64,000 bases of DNA from Pirellulales bacterium (GTDB taxonomy: Bacteria > Planctomycetota > Planctomycetia > Pirellulales > JAICIG01), in assembly GCA_025927475.1 (NCBI GenBank), contig JAICLL010000002.1, positions 80,534 through 144,533 on the forward strand. The letters run 5' to 3'. The notes beneath the pieces were generated by a model that saw only the letters and a list, made by a program, of their open reading frames with translations, was not told the origin of the DNA and did no database searches. Below, piece after piece: positions 35,245 to 44,839 of the stretch (the stretch's first letter is position 1; the number at the start of each line of letters is the position of its first letter). The position numbers were made by a program, and so were the translations under genes.

Positions 35245-38200
35245 ATGCCGCATCCGCTCGAAGCAAAGCTCGGCTCACTCGGACGGCAAGCGCGGCGCTT
35301 GACCTTGCTCTATGCCTGCGCGCGGTTGGCGACGGTGGTGATCGCCGCGCTGGTGGCGTTCTGCCTGGTCGATTGGCTCGTTCACTTGCGCGATCCTGGT
35401 TTGCGCGTCCTTTCGCTGGCCGCGTTGGTGGTTTTGGCGTGTTGGGCGTGCTGGCGGTTTGTGTTGCCCGGTCTGCGCGTCCGCCGCGGCGCGGTCGATC
35501 TGGCCCTCCGCGTCGGGCGGCGACTGCCCATTGACGCCGATCGCCTGGCCAGCGCCATGCGGTTTCTCGGCCAGCCGGAAGACGACCGTTATGCGGGATC
35601 GGCGGCGCTGCGCCGCGCGGTCATCGCTCAGGCCGCGGCGGAGCTCGACCGAGTCAACCTCGAGGCCGCCCTCGACCGGCGGCCGGCGCATCGCGCGGCT
35701 GCGGTGGCCGGCGTCGCCCTGGTCGGTGCGCTGCTGCTGGCGGCGCTCGATCCGGCGGCGAGCCGTCTTGCGCTCGTCCGGCTCTTCAACCCATGGGGAA
35801 GCGCTCAGTGGCCCAAGCAGAATCATCTGGCCTTCGTCAACCCGGTGAGGCGCTTGGCGGCCGGCCAAACCTTTGAAGTGGAATTGCGCGACACTCAAGG
35901 CGCCGGTCTGCCCGACGACGTGCAGATTCACTATCGTTACGCGTCGGCCGACGGCGATCCGCAGGAAGTGACCGAGCGCATGCACGCGATCGATCGGCTG
36001 ATGTTTGCCCGCAAAGAGCATGTGACTCGGCCCTTCGCCTATCGCGCCGTGGGGGGCGACGACGATTCGATGCCGTGGATCGAGTTGGAAGTCGTCGAGC
36101 CGCCGGGCGTCGAGCAGTTGTCGGTCAGGCTGCATTATCCAGAGTACACCGGTTGGCCGAGCGAGTCGTCCGATCCGCATTTGCGGGCGTTGACCGGCAC
36201 GCGCGTGGAGCTTTCCGGGCGGTCCACCAAGCCGCTGCGCTCGGTGGCCGTGCGCAGGGAAGACGAAGACCAGATCGCAGGCGTGGTGGGCGAGGACGGG
36301 CGGCATTTTCATTTGCCCGTCGCGGGCGGGCGCGAATTCGTCGTGCAGCGGTCGGGCGCTTACTGGCTCGAGTTGACCGATGCCGAAGGCTTTTCCAGCG
36401 GAGAGCGTTGGCGGTTTGAAATTCGCGCGGTCGAAGACACCGCGCCGGCAGTTGTCGTCGAAGAGCCGGCGGCCAACTTGTTTGTCACGGCCGAGGCCTC
36501 CTTGCCGGTGCGCGTGGTCGTGAAAGACGACCTGGCGATTCATGAAGTCGGCTTACGTTTCTCTCGCAGTGACAAGTCGGCCGATCCCGAGGCGGAAATT
36601 GCCGTTTATGAAGGCCCGGCGCACGTGAGCGAGGCTGCCGCCGCGGCGGGGCCCGCGGCCGGCGGCGAATCGCGCACGTTCGAGCATCGGTTGGAGCTGA
36701 AGCCGTTGCGGCTTGCGGCGGGCGCCGAGCTGACGCTGTATGCCACCGCCACCGATTACCATCCGCTTCTTGGCCAAAGCCAGCCCCGGCGGCTGACGAT
36801 CATCACGCTCGACGAGCTGCAAGAGCGGCTGGCCGAGCGGCAGAATTCGCTGGTCAACGAGCTCACGCGCATTCTGAAATTGCAACGCGACGCCCGAGCC
36901 CAGGTGTCGGGCGTCGAAATCCAACTGCGGCAGGTCGGCCAGGCGAACAAGCAAGACCTCGACCACCTGCAAGCGGCCGAGTTGATCCAGCGGCAGGTCG
37001 AACGCGGGCTGGTCAGCCCCAGCGAAGGAGTGGTCCAGCAGATTGCCGGTCTGCTGGACGATCTGACGAACAACAAGGCAGACAGTCCCGGCGTCGAGCG
37101 GCAAATGCGCTCGCTGCTCGATGAGGTGCAGCGGTTGGGCCGCGACGAGCTGCCCTTGATCGCGCACGATCTGACGGCCGGCTTAAAGGCGGCACAATCC
37201 GCTGGCGGGGCGACGGCGCTTGGCGCCCTGGCGTCGGCGGGCGGCCATCAGCAGGAAGTGATCGAAACGCTCGAACGGCTGACCGCGGAGATGGCCCAGT
37301 GGGACAACTATCGCCGCTTTCACCGCGAGATCGCCGCGTTGCGCCGCGAGCAAGAGGAACTGAACGCCGAAGCGGCCGCCGTGGCTCGCCAGACGCTCAC
37401 CAAGGACCTGAAAGACCTCGATGTGCAGCAGCAGGCCGACCTGAAAAAGCTGGGAGCGCGGCAACTGGAACTGGCTCGCCGCTTCGACAAGATTCAGCAG
37501 CGCATGCAGCACACCATCGACGATCAGGCCGCCGCCGACCCCATGGCGGTCGGCGCGATCTCGGATGCCTTGACGCAATCGCGCGAGCGTGCGATCGCCG
37601 GGGCCATGCGGCAATCGGGCCGACAATTCGAAGCCAATCAAATGGGTCAGGCCGCCCAGAACCAGCGCCGCGTGACCGACGATTTGCAAGAGATGCTGGA
37701 CACTCTGGCCAACCGCCGCGAGCACGAAGCCGGCAGGCTGGTGAAAAAGCTGCGCGAGGCAGAGGGCGAATTGGCCGGGCTGCGGCAGCGCCAAGCAGGG
37801 TTGCGCAAGAAATGGGAGGCCGCGCCGCAGTCTGCCGAACAGCCGCCGGCACGCCGCGAGCTGGAACGCCTGACGCGCGAGCAGCGGCAGCTTGGCGAAC
37901 AGACGCAACGGCTGGCGCGGCGGTTGGCGCGTTTGCAGGCCGAGCAGGCCGGACGCAGCGCCGCGCGGGGCGGCGACAAAATGGACCAGGCCGGCGAGCA
38001 AGGTCAACAGGGCAACGGGCAGGCCGCCGCCGAGCAGGCGGCCAACGCCCAGCAAGACCTCGAGCAAGCCCAACGCGAGCTGGCCCAGCGCCGCGCCCAG
38101 GCCGAGGCCGACCTGGCCCATGAGCAAATCGCCCGGCTTGAAGACCATCTGCGGGGACTCCACCAGCGTCAAGCGCGGCTGCTCGACGAGACGCAGCGTT

Positions 38201-38796
38201 ACGCCGATTTGCTTGCCTCGCGGGGCGAATGGACGCGGGCCGAAACGCTTGGCGTCGGAGAGCTTGGTCGCAACCAGCACGAGTTGGCCGGTGACACCGA
38301 GGCGGCCCAAAAGGGTCTCGACGCCGCGCCCGTGTTCCAACTGGCGCTCGACGACGCTGTCCGTCAGATGCAACGTGCCGCCGCGGGGCTGGAAGAACAT
38401 CACGCCGACGACGACGTGCGGAAAGCCCAACGGCGAGCACTCGATCTGTTCGTTCATATTCTCGACGCGCTCAAGCCACCGGCCCATGATCCGCAGCAGG
38501 CCGATGGCGATGCCGGCGACGGTGATACTGGCGACGGGGGTCAGCCGGCAGCGGGCAACCCGCCGCCCAACAGCGGCATTCATTCTCTGGCCGAGCTGAA
38601 GTTGCTCCAATGGATGCAAGACGACGTCAACGCGCGCACCCAAGCCCTGGAACAATCGCGCGCCGCCGGCGAGCAGCCCTCGGCCGATCAACGCCGCGAG
38701 TATCTCGAGCTCAGCGAACAGCAAGGACGCATTGCCGACCTGCTCATGAAACTCGCCCAGGCCGGCAAAGACGTTGACGGCGACGGCGCTCCCTAA
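35245..38796 (+). CDS. Large membrane-anchored coiled-coil protein, DUF4175-like
   Basis: A 1183-residue protein with two N-terminal transmembrane helices (VVIAALVAFCLVDWLVHLRD, LSLAALVVLACWACWRFVLP) and a third near residue 160 (AAVAGVALVGALLLAALDPA). Residues about 190-510 are beta-rich (LSVRLHYPEYTGWPSESSDP). From residue ~520 to the end it is almost all coiled coil rich in Gln, Glu, Ala and Arg (RQLGEQTQRLARRLARLQAE). The layout resembles bacterial DUF4175 proteins, which sit near MoxR/BatA-type genes; none is seen here. The ATG at 35245 is chosen; a TTG at 35215 has a closer AGGA site. Function unknown; a periplasmic scaffold is possible. Confidence 0.75.
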   Translation: MPHPLEAKLGSLGRQARRLTLLYACARLATVVIAALVAFCLVDWLVHLRDPGLRVLSLAALVVLACWACWRFVLPGLRVRRGAVDLALRVGRRLPIDADRLASAMRFLGQPEDDRYAGSAALRRAVIAQAAAELDRVNLEAALDRRPAHRAAAVAGVALVGALLLAALDPAASRLALVRLFNPWGSAQWPKQNHLAFVNPVRRLAAGQTFEVELRDTQGAGLPDDVQIHYRYASADGDPQEVTERMHAIDRLMFARKEHVTRPFAYRAVGGDDDSMPWIELEVVEPPGVEQLSVRLHYPEYTGWPSESSDPHLRALTGTRVELSGRSTKPLRSVAVRREDEDQIAGVVGEDGRHFHLPVAGGREFVVQRSGAYWLELTDAEGFSSGERWRFEIRAVEDTAPAVVVEEPAANLFVTAEASLPVRVVVKDDLAIHEVGLRFSRSDKSADPEAEIAVYEGPAHVSEAAAAAGPAAGGESRTFEHRLELKPLRLAAGAELTLYATATDYHPLLGQSQPRRLTIITLDELQERLAERQNSLVNELTRILKLQRDARAQVSGVEIQLRQVGQANKQDLDHLQAAELIQRQVERGLVSPSEGVVQQIAGLLDDLTNNKADSPGVERQMRSLLDEVQRLGRDELPLIAHDLTAGLKAAQSAGGATALGALASAGGHQQEVIETLERLTAEMAQWDNYRRFHREIAALRREQEELNAEAAAVARQTLTKDLKDLDVQQQADLKKLGARQLELARRFDKIQQRMQHTIDDQAAADPMAVGAISDALTQSRERAIAGAMRQSGRQFEANQMGQAAQNQRRVTDDLQEMLDTLANRREHEAGRLVKKLREAEGELAGLRQRQAGLRKKWEAAPQSAEQPPARRELERLTREQRQLGEQTQRLARRLARLQAEQAGRSAARGGDKMDQAGEQGQQGNGQAAAEQAANAQQDLEQAQRELAQRRAQAEADLAHEQIARLEDHLRGLHQRQARLLDETQRYADLLASRGEWTRAETLGVGELGRNQHELAGDTEAAQKGLDAAPVFQLALDDAVRQMQRAAAGLEEHHADDDVRKAQRRALDLFVHILDALKPPAHDPQQADGDAGDGDTGDGGQPAAGNPPPNSGIHSLAELKLLQWMQDDVNARTQALEQSRAAGEQPSADQRREYLELSEQQGRIADLLMKLAQAGKDVDGDGAP

Positions 38797-38928
38797 TCGG
38801 CTTTAAGATTCAACAAGGGTTGTGGTGGGCACTACCGGTTCGGGGCCTGGGTTGCGAAGCTCCAGTTCGCCCGGCTACAATCCGCCACCGGGCGAACGAT
38901 TGACAGAAAACCACGGGTTGGAGCGAAC

Positions 38929-39390
38929 ATGAGTGCCGAAGCGAAACTGAAATCTCTAGGTTTGGAACTGCCACCCGCGCCCAAGCCGGCCGGCGTTTAT
39001 CAGCCGGTCGTGGTGGTCGGCAACATGGCCTATGTCTCGGGCCACGGGCCGCTCAAAAGCGACGGCACCATGATCACCGGCCGCGTCGGCGCCGATCTCG
39101 ACCAGCAGGCCGGCTATCAGGCCGCGCGGCAGACGGGCCTGGCCATTCTCGCCTCGCTACGGAGCAAGCTCGGCAGCCTTGACCGCGTGCGGCGGGTAGT
39201 GAAGACGCTGGGCATGGTGAACGCCGCCCCCGACTTTCAGCAGCAGCCGGCCGTGATCAATGGCTTCAGCGAATTGTTTGCCGAAGTGTTTGGCCAAGAG
39301 AACGGCGTCGGCGCCCGCAGCGCCGTGGGCATGGGATCGCTGCCCGGCAACATTGCCGTCGAAGTCGAAGTGATTCTGGAAATCGAATAA
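38929..39390 (+). CDS. RidA-family protein (YjgF/YER057c/UK114)
   Basis: A 153-residue RidA-like protein. GNMAYVSGHGPLKSDGTMI, GYQAARQTGLAILASLRSK and GARSAVGMGSLPGNIAVEVE are the family's conserved blocks. Family members hydrolyse reactive enamine/imine intermediates from amino-acid metabolism. The C-terminal Arg that binds substrate (GARSAVG) is present. GGAG precedes the ATG by six bases. A secreted ChaN-like protein gene begins 10 bp after the stop, so both may be co-transcribed, although their roles are not obviously related. Confidence 0.88.
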   Translation: MSAEAKLKSLGLELPPAPKPAGVYQPVVVVGNMAYVSGHGPLKSDGTMITGRVGADLDQQAGYQAARQTGLAILASLRSKLGSLDRVRRVVKTLGMVNAAPDFQQQPAVINGFSELFAEVFGQENGVGARSAVGMGSLPGNIAVEVEVILEIE

Positions 39391-39400
39391 GGCGGTCCCG

Positions 39401-40801
39401 ATGCAACGGATTGCCTGTATGGGCCGATCTACAATTCTCGTCGCTTGCCTGGTTCTCGGCGCGGCGTGGGGCGACGCGTTGAACGCATCCGAACCCGCCG
39501 GCGTCGCCGCCACTCAACCCGAGCAAGGGCAGAAGGCACACCAGCCCAAACTTCCTCGGGAGCCTGCCGCCAATCACCAGTATCTGGCGGATCTGCGCTT
39601 GCTCCACAGTGAGCTCGACCGGTTTCAAGATCATCGGGATTGGCGAAATTTCTTGTTGCAAATGATGGGGGCGCAGTACTCGTATATCGGGCGTTATCAG
39701 AAGGCGGTCGAAGCATACGACGCGTGTTTCCCGACCGGCGAAGCCACGGGCGAGGCGCGCCCGGCGGCTTCGTTCGCCGAATATGAGGCGTGCGATGCCG
39801 TCGAGAGCGTCCTGGAATTGGCCGATCGGCATCAGGTGCTGATGATCAACGAAGCCCATCACGTGCCGCTGCATCGCGCCTTTACGCTTCAGCTTCTTGA
39901 GTCGTTATATAAGAAAGGCTTCCGCTATTTCGCGGCCGAGACGCTGACGGCGAAGGACAGCGCGCTTCAGACACGTGGCTACCCAACCATGAAATCCGGA
40001 GGTTATTTGCGCGAGCCGGTGTACGCCGACTTGGTGCGCACCGCCCTGCGTCTCGGATACAACGTCGTGCCCTACGAGCATGAACGGGGCATGCCTGAAC
40101 CGGTTATTGATGAGTATCCGTTCGCGGATGAGGGGTTGCTCAACGCCCAAAATGCGCGCGAGGCAGGGCAGGCCAAAAACCTGTATGAGCGCATTCTGCG
40201 GAAAGACCCTCAGGCCAAGATTCTCGTTCACGCCGGCTATGGCCATATCAGCAAGAAGGCAGACACGTGGGAATTGGGCGGCAAAAAGGGCGAGGTGCGC
40301 TTCATGGCGGTCGTCTTCAAGGAGCTCACCGGAATTGATCCGCTGACGATCGACCAGACCGCAATGACCGAGCGCAGCGCGCCCGAGAAAGACGGCAAGG
40401 ACTACCGCTCGGCGATCGAGCAAGGGGTTGCGAACGACAAAGCCGTGCTGCTTCGCCACAAGACAACAGGCCGGTGGTTCAATTTGTCCGACGAGGTCTA
40501 CGATCTGATGGTCGTTCATCCCAGAAGCCGCTACGAGAATGGCCGGCCGACGTGGTTGGCAATGGGTGGCCGACGCAAGCCGTACCTCGTCAAGACGGAA
40601 GCGCGCCCGCCGAAGGGGTCATCGTATTTGGCTCAGGCGTTTTATGCTCAAGAGGCGATTGCCGACGCGGTGCCGGTGGACCAAATGGAGTACACTGCCG
40701 ACGAACCCTTGCCAACGCTATGGTTGCCGCGCGGCGAATTCCTCGTTCGGATCATCGACGAGGCGGGTGCCACGAAGGGCCAATATTCGGTGTCAGAGTA
40801 G
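39401..40801 (+). CDS. Secreted ChaN/EreA-superfamily-like protein
   Basis: A 466-residue protein with a signal peptide (MGRSTILVACLVLGAAWGDA). The middle part reads VLMINEAHHVPLHRAFTLQL and then LLESLYKKGFRYFAAETL, with ILVHAGYGHISKKADTW further on: the Glu/His sets resemble the EreA, ChaN and TIKI (TraB-like) fold, where such residues bind metal or form the active site. A TPR-like helix pair (IGRYQKAVEAYDACF) precedes it. The C-terminus (about 340-466) has no domain I know. Substrate is open: hydrolase or haem-binding lipoprotein are both possible. It follows RidA by 10 bp. Confidence 0.6.
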   Translation: MQRIACMGRSTILVACLVLGAAWGDALNASEPAGVAATQPEQGQKAHQPKLPREPAANHQYLADLRLLHSELDRFQDHRDWRNFLLQMMGAQYSYIGRYQKAVEAYDACFPTGEATGEARPAASFAEYEACDAVESVLELADRHQVLMINEAHHVPLHRAFTLQLLESLYKKGFRYFAAETLTAKDSALQTRGYPTMKSGGYLREPVYADLVRTALRLGYNVVPYEHERGMPEPVIDEYPFADEGLLNAQNAREAGQAKNLYERILRKDPQAKILVHAGYGHISKKADTWELGGKKGEVRFMAVVFKELTGIDPLTIDQTAMTERSAPEKDGKDYRSAIEQGVANDKAVLLRHKTTGRWFNLSDEVYDLMVVHPRSRYENGRPTWLAMGGRRKPYLVKTEARPPKGSSYLAQAFYAQEAIADAVPVDQMEYTADEPLPTLWLPRGEFLVRIIDEAGATKGQYSVSE

Positions 40802-40887
40802 GCGCGATGCAATCTGGACGCACTTGACGGTGTACTTTGGTCACGGGAGAATCCTGCGCCCGGTCTCGGAGTTCAAAGGGCTTCGAA

Positions 40888-41499
40888 GTGCCGGTTATAA
40901 AGAACACCGTCGAGCAGGCGGACTTCAACGCTCAGGTCTCCTTGCCTTATAATCTTCGCGCGCATGATTTTCATCTGGCGATGCAAGACGTTTATGACTT
41001 CTTCTTCGATGTGAACCAATTACTCGAAGCGAAGGGTCTCGAGCGTCTCGACGACATGCTGCGGCCGGCGATTATGTCGGGTTTGCTGTCTGACATGCTG
41101 ACGGCGAGCCTGGCGAAGCACTCACGATCGCTGACAGTCAACGAATACTTCAACGGTCATCCTGATCTGGTGGTGAAGGGCCGGTACCCAAAAAACTCAG
41201 TGAAGTCAGGTTCCGATGGCGTCGAGATCAAAAGCACGCGGAAGTCCGGCGGCGCCGTGGACATGCACGGCGCCCGCCCACAATGGCTCTGCGTATTCGT
41301 CTACGACGTTGACCTTGAGACCGAGCCCGCTACCGATCGCCGCCCGATGACATTCACCGAGGTTTATTTGGGCCAAGTCGCTTTGACGGATTTTCGCCGC
41401 AATGAACGCGGCGATCTTGGCACGCGGACGGCTACTTTGCATGCAGCGGGCCTGCAAAAGTTCCGAGAAAACTGGGTTTACCGCCTGGCGCCGACCTGA
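40888..41499 (+). CDS. Type II restriction endonuclease candidate (PD-ExK)
   Basis: A ~203-residue protein with a recognisable nuclease core: HPDLVVKGRY, about 17 residues, then GVEIKSTRKSGGAVDMHGAR. The spacing of PD ... ExK is that of the PD-(D/E)XK active site. QWLCVFVYDVDLE follows as a typical beta-strand. It overlaps the 3' end of the opposing DNA methyltransferase by 22 bp, the classic convergent layout of a restriction-modification pair. The GTG at 40888 is chosen (AAGGG seven bases upstream); a TTG at 40837 gives 17 more residues. Recognition sequence cannot be told from the sequence. Confidence 0.72.
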   Translation: MPVIKNTVEQADFNAQVSLPYNLRAHDFHLAMQDVYDFFFDVNQLLEAKGLERLDDMLRPAIMSGLLSDMLTASLAKHSRSLTVNEYFNGHPDLVVKGRYPKNSVKSGSDGVEIKSTRKSGGAVDMHGARPQWLCVFVYDVDLETEPATDRRPMTFTEVYLGQVALTDFRRNERGDLGTRTATLHAAGLQKFRENWVYRLAPT

Positions 41500-42455
41500 T
41501 AGGCCGCAAGTTGGGGGATCGCCGCTTTCGCCATTTGCGCGTACTGCTCATCCAACTCGATTCCGACGCTCGCATACCCCACATGCTCGCAGGCCGCGAG
41601 CGTCGATCCGGCCCCCGCGAACGGGTCGAGCACGATGCCCTCGCCCAACGGCAGTGCCGCGCGAACGATCTGGCGAAGAAACGCTTGGGGCTTCAAGCTC
41701 GGATGTGGCGCAAGCATGCGCTCGCGTTTTTGCGTGGGACTCGATTCGATTACGTCTCCAAACGGTTGATGTCGCGAGGGCCGCCTTAGCGCCCCCGTCT
41801 TCCAGCGCCGCAGATTATCCTGCACGCGGCCCTCAAGCGGCTCGCGGAACAGCAGCCACGGCTCCCACATCGACCGAGGCATCACCGTTACCTCCGGAAA
41901 CTCCTCATGCGCGTTCTTCGGCCGGTCGCCCCCGCGTAACGTCATTACCAGCCGAATGATCTCACCGCGACGTTCCAGTCCCACGTCGGCCAGCGTCGTC
42001 GCAATGGTGTGTGAGACCAGCGGGTTGGAAGCCACGAATACGTGCGCGCCGGGCACAAGCACTCGACGAAGGCAACGCCCCCACTTCGCGAAAAACTCAA
42101 CGAGTTTCCGCAAATCGGCGGGTGTCAAGGTGGTGAATCGCGGCAGCGGTGATCGCCGGCAGCCGTCGAAGGACGGCGGAATGCGCCACACACCTCCTCG
42201 CCCGCGCCGCAGCTTCGATTGCTCGCGACGGCTGTACTCGACCAGTCCATAAGGCGGGTCCGTCACCACGGCGTGAATCGAGCGTTCGCCGCGTTGGCTC
42301 AGCCAATCGATGCAATCGTTTTGATAAAGCGACGTTTGTCCGAACCGAAAGACAAGCGCCGGTTCCGCCGGAGCGAACCAAGTCGGCGAGGCAAGCGGCA
42401 AGCCGCCAGCGGCGACATTGCCAACGAACCCGGAAGGGAGCTCGACTTCCGACAT
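41478..42455 (-). CDS. DNA methyltransferase, beta-class, N6-adenine type predicted
   Basis: A 325-residue methyltransferase. The catalytic motif IV reads VVTDPPYGLVEYS near residue 65 and the SAM-binding motif I reads VLDPFAGAGSTLAACEHVGY near the C-terminus, the beta-class order. DPPY points to adenine N6 methylation, though N4-cytosine enzymes can share it. The target-recognition region is between them (about 130-250). GGAGG lies seven bases before the ATG at 42453-42455, a strong start. It faces the PD-ExK nuclease gene and should protect host DNA from it. The upstream 38 bp to the MFS gene must hold both promoters. Confidence 0.88.
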   Translation of the reverse strand: MSEVELPSGFVGNVAAGGLPLASPTWFAPAEPALVFRFGQTSLYQNDCIDWLSQRGERSIHAVVTDPPYGLVEYSRREQSKLRRGRGGVWRIPPSFDGCRRSPLPRFTTLTPADLRKLVEFFAKWGRCLRRVLVPGAHVFVASNPLVSHTIATTLADVGLERRGEIIRLVMTLRGGDRPKNAHEEFPEVTVMPRSMWEPWLLFREPLEGRVQDNLRRWKTGALRRPSRHQPFGDVIESSPTQKRERMLAPHPSLKPQAFLRQIVRAALPLGEGIVLDPFAGAGSTLAACEHVGYASVGIELDEQYAQMAKAAIPQLAAYQVGARR

Positions 42456-42493
42456 GGTGAACCTCCGTGAACTAGGATGTTTGAAGTGTAGAC

Positions 42494-43912
42494 GTGGCGA
42501 CGCAGAGCGTCAACAATGAAAACACTGCGTTCGCCGTCGCAGAAGTGGCCTTCGTGGATGGCACTCCGACCAAGACGTTTCGAGGGCCTGCAATTTTGGC
42601 CGCAAATCCGCCACGGGATGAACTGCCCGCCGTGCCGCCTAGCGGGGCGCGTTACGGCGTGCTGGCGTTTCTGGGCACGCTGACATTTATTCTCTATCTC
42701 GACCGCGTCTGCATCAGCCAGGCCGTCATTCCGATCGAGCGAGAGCTGAACCTCAGTGGCAGCCAAATGGGCTGGGTGCTGGGCGCGTTCACCGTGGCGT
42801 ATGGGCTGTTCGAGGTGCCCACCGGACGCTGGGGCGATCGGTTTGGCTCGCGCGGCGTGCTGACGCGCATCGTGCTCTGGTGGTCGGCGTTTACCATGCT
42901 GACCGGCGCGGCCAGCGGGCTGGCCATGCTGGTGGTGGTGCGGTTTCTGTTCGGGGCGGGCGAGGCCGGCGCCTATCCCAACGCCGCGCGGGTCGTCACG
43001 CGCTGGTTTCCCGTCGAAGCGCGCGCCCGCGCGCAGGGATTTGTGATCGGCGCGGCGCAGCTCGGCGGAACATTGGCCCCGCCGGTGGCCGAGTATCTGA
43101 TTTCGCTGGTCGGCTGGCGCTGGTCGTTCGCGGTCTTCGGCGTGTTGGGCATTATGTGGTCGGCGCTGTTCTATGCCTGGTTCCGCGACGACCCCGCCCA
43201 GCACCCCGCGGTGAACGAGGCCGAACGTGTGTTGATCGGCGCGCATCACCGAGCTGCGCCCGCCGCCGAGCAGCATCCGCCGATTCCCTGGCGGCTGGTC
43301 CTCACCAGCGGCAACGTCTGGCTGCTCGGCATCATCCAAACGTGCTGCGCCTTTGTGGCCTACATGTTCATGTCGTGGTATCCGACGTATCTGCAGCAGG
43401 CCCGCGGCGTCAGTTCGGCCGAATCAAGCTGGCTTTCGGCGCTGGCGCTGGGCGGCGGAGCGGCCGGCTGCTTGTTCGGCGGCATGGTGAACGATTGGCT
43501 GGTGCGCATCACGGGCAGCCCGAGATTCAGCTATCGGCTCTATGGCGTCTGCTGCCTGGCGGTGGCGGCGGCGGCCATGCTCGCCAGCGTGGCGTGCGAC
43601 TCCGCGCGGCTGGCCACGGTGTGTTGCGCGGCGGCGTACTTTGCAATCCTCTCCGGGCAGGCGGCGTGGTGGCCGACCATTTCCGAAATCAGCGGCCCGC
43701 ATGTAGGAGCGATGTTCGGGCTGATGAATTCGCTGGGTGTGCCCGGAGCGTTTGCCTCCAGTGCGCTGCTCGGCGCGTTTGCCGACTACATGGGGCGGCT
43801 TGGTTACATTGGCCGCGGCCAATGGGACCCCGCCTTTTACGTCTACGCCGCCGCGCTGGGCGTGGCCGCCGTTTGTTGGCTAGGCGTCGATGCCGACAGG
43901 TCCATCGCCTGA
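42494..43912 (+). CDS. MFS transporter, anion:cation symporter-like
   Basis: A 472-residue, about 12-helix major facilitator. GVLAFLGTLTFILYLDRVCI opens the first helix; GRWGDRFGSRGVLTRIVLWW is the family's loop motif, and ARAQGFVIGAAQLGGTLAPP and GEAGAYPNAARVVTRWF are typical of ACS-type (glucarate, hexuronate, phthalate) carriers. The first ~50 residues are a cytoplasmic extension. GTG start at 42494; the ribosome site is weak. It is divergent from the methyltransferase with 38 bp between. Substrate unknown, organic acids or sugar acids likely. Confidence 0.85.
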   Translation: MATQSVNNENTAFAVAEVAFVDGTPTKTFRGPAILAANPPRDELPAVPPSGARYGVLAFLGTLTFILYLDRVCISQAVIPIERELNLSGSQMGWVLGAFTVAYGLFEVPTGRWGDRFGSRGVLTRIVLWWSAFTMLTGAASGLAMLVVVRFLFGAGEAGAYPNAARVVTRWFPVEARARAQGFVIGAAQLGGTLAPPVAEYLISLVGWRWSFAVFGVLGIMWSALFYAWFRDDPAQHPAVNEAERVLIGAHHRAAPAAEQHPPIPWRLVLTSGNVWLLGIIQTCCAFVAYMFMSWYPTYLQQARGVSSAESSWLSALALGGGAAGCLFGGMVNDWLVRITGSPRFSYRLYGVCCLAVAAAAMLASVACDSARLATVCCAAAYFAILSGQAAWWPTISEISGPHVGAMFGLMNSLGVPGAFASSALLGAFADYMGRLGYIGRGQWDPAFYVYAAALGVAAVCWLGVDADRSIA

Positions 43913-44090
43913 CCCGCTACACCTGGATATATGGGTCATAGTGTGTTTAGGGCCGTAGGGTGGGCCGACATGCAAAGCGATTGTCGATTCTGAATGTCAA
44001 AACCGACCAGACGTCGAAGGTAAGAAGCAGTGGTTGCCAATTCGTTCGGCGAACGTCATGATGAGCCATCGAACTCTCAGCGACGTTGGA

Positions 44091-44663
44091 ATGACAACCA
44101 ACCACGATCCAGAGACCCCGCCCGTCGAACGCCGCACGCTGGCCGAAGGCCAATACCTGCGGTTGATTCGCGAAGGGCATTGGGAATATGCCGATCGGAC
44201 GCGCGCCAGCGGCGCCGTGGTCATTGTAGCGGTGACCGACGACCGTCGAATCATTCTCACCGAACAATACCGCATTCCGGTCGGGCGGCGCGTGGTTGAA
44301 TTGCCCGCCGGCCTGGTGGGCGACGTCGAGGGCGCCGAGACCGAGCAGCTTGAAACGGCGGCGGGGCGCGAGCTGCTGGAAGAAACCGGCTATCAGGCGG
44401 GGGCGATGGAGTTGCTCACTGCCGGCCCGCCCACCGCCGGTTTGGCCACTGAGATCGTCGCCTTCTTTCGTGCCAGCCGGCTGGAGAAAGTTTCTTCGGG
44501 CGGCGGCATCGAGCACGAAGAAATCGAGGTACACGAGGTGCCGCTCGACGAGGTGGCCGCGTGGCTTGAAAAGCGCGGCCGCAGCGGCGTATACATCGAT
44601 CCGAAAGTATACGCGGGGCTTTATTTTTGCCGGGTCGTCTGCCCACATCCAAGCAGAGATTAG
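44091..44663 (+). CDS. NUDIX hydrolase, ADP-ribose pyrophosphatase-like
   Basis: A 190-residue NUDIX hydrolase. The box reads GLVGDVEGAETEQLETAAG, then RELLEETGY, fitting GX5EX7REUXEEXGU with the catalytic Glu residues. VVELPAGL just before and QYRIPVGRRVVELPA are typical of ADP-ribose or sugar-nucleotide pyrophosphatases that recycle nucleoside diphosphate derivatives. The ATG at 44091 is assigned; in-frame ATGs at 44058 and 44061 would add ten or eleven residues. It follows the MFS gene after 180 bp holding a family C arm. Confidence 0.85.
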   Translation: MTTNHDPETPPVERRTLAEGQYLRLIREGHWEYADRTRASGAVVIVAVTDDRRIILTEQYRIPVGRRVVELPAGLVGDVEGAETEQLETAAGRELLEETGYQAGAMELLTAGPPTAGLATEIVAFFRASRLEKVSSGGGIEHEEIEVHEVPLDEVAAWLEKRGRSGVYIDPKVYAGLYFCRVVCPHPSRD

Positions 44664-44780
44664 CCCCGGGCCGGCAACGTTCTGAAGTGGTTTGGGTAGC
44701 TTCCGCTTTTTCCGCCCTTGTCGCCGACCCCAGGTGCGCATTGCTGCTTCGCACATGCTGTGCGATAATTGCGAGTCCGC

Positions 44781-44839
44781 GGAAAGAGGATGGATGTCTT
44801 GGTCCTTGCGGGAAGAGGATGGATGTCTTGGTCCTTACG
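44781..44839 (+). repeat. 29-bp direct repeat, two units
   Basis: GAGGATGGATGTCTTGGTCC lies in two adjacent units (the second from 44811), each preceded by GGAA(A)GA and followed by TTGCG or TTACG. Nothing else recognisable in the 44664-45021 spacer; the frames there lack start codons or domain wording. Confidence 0.75.
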
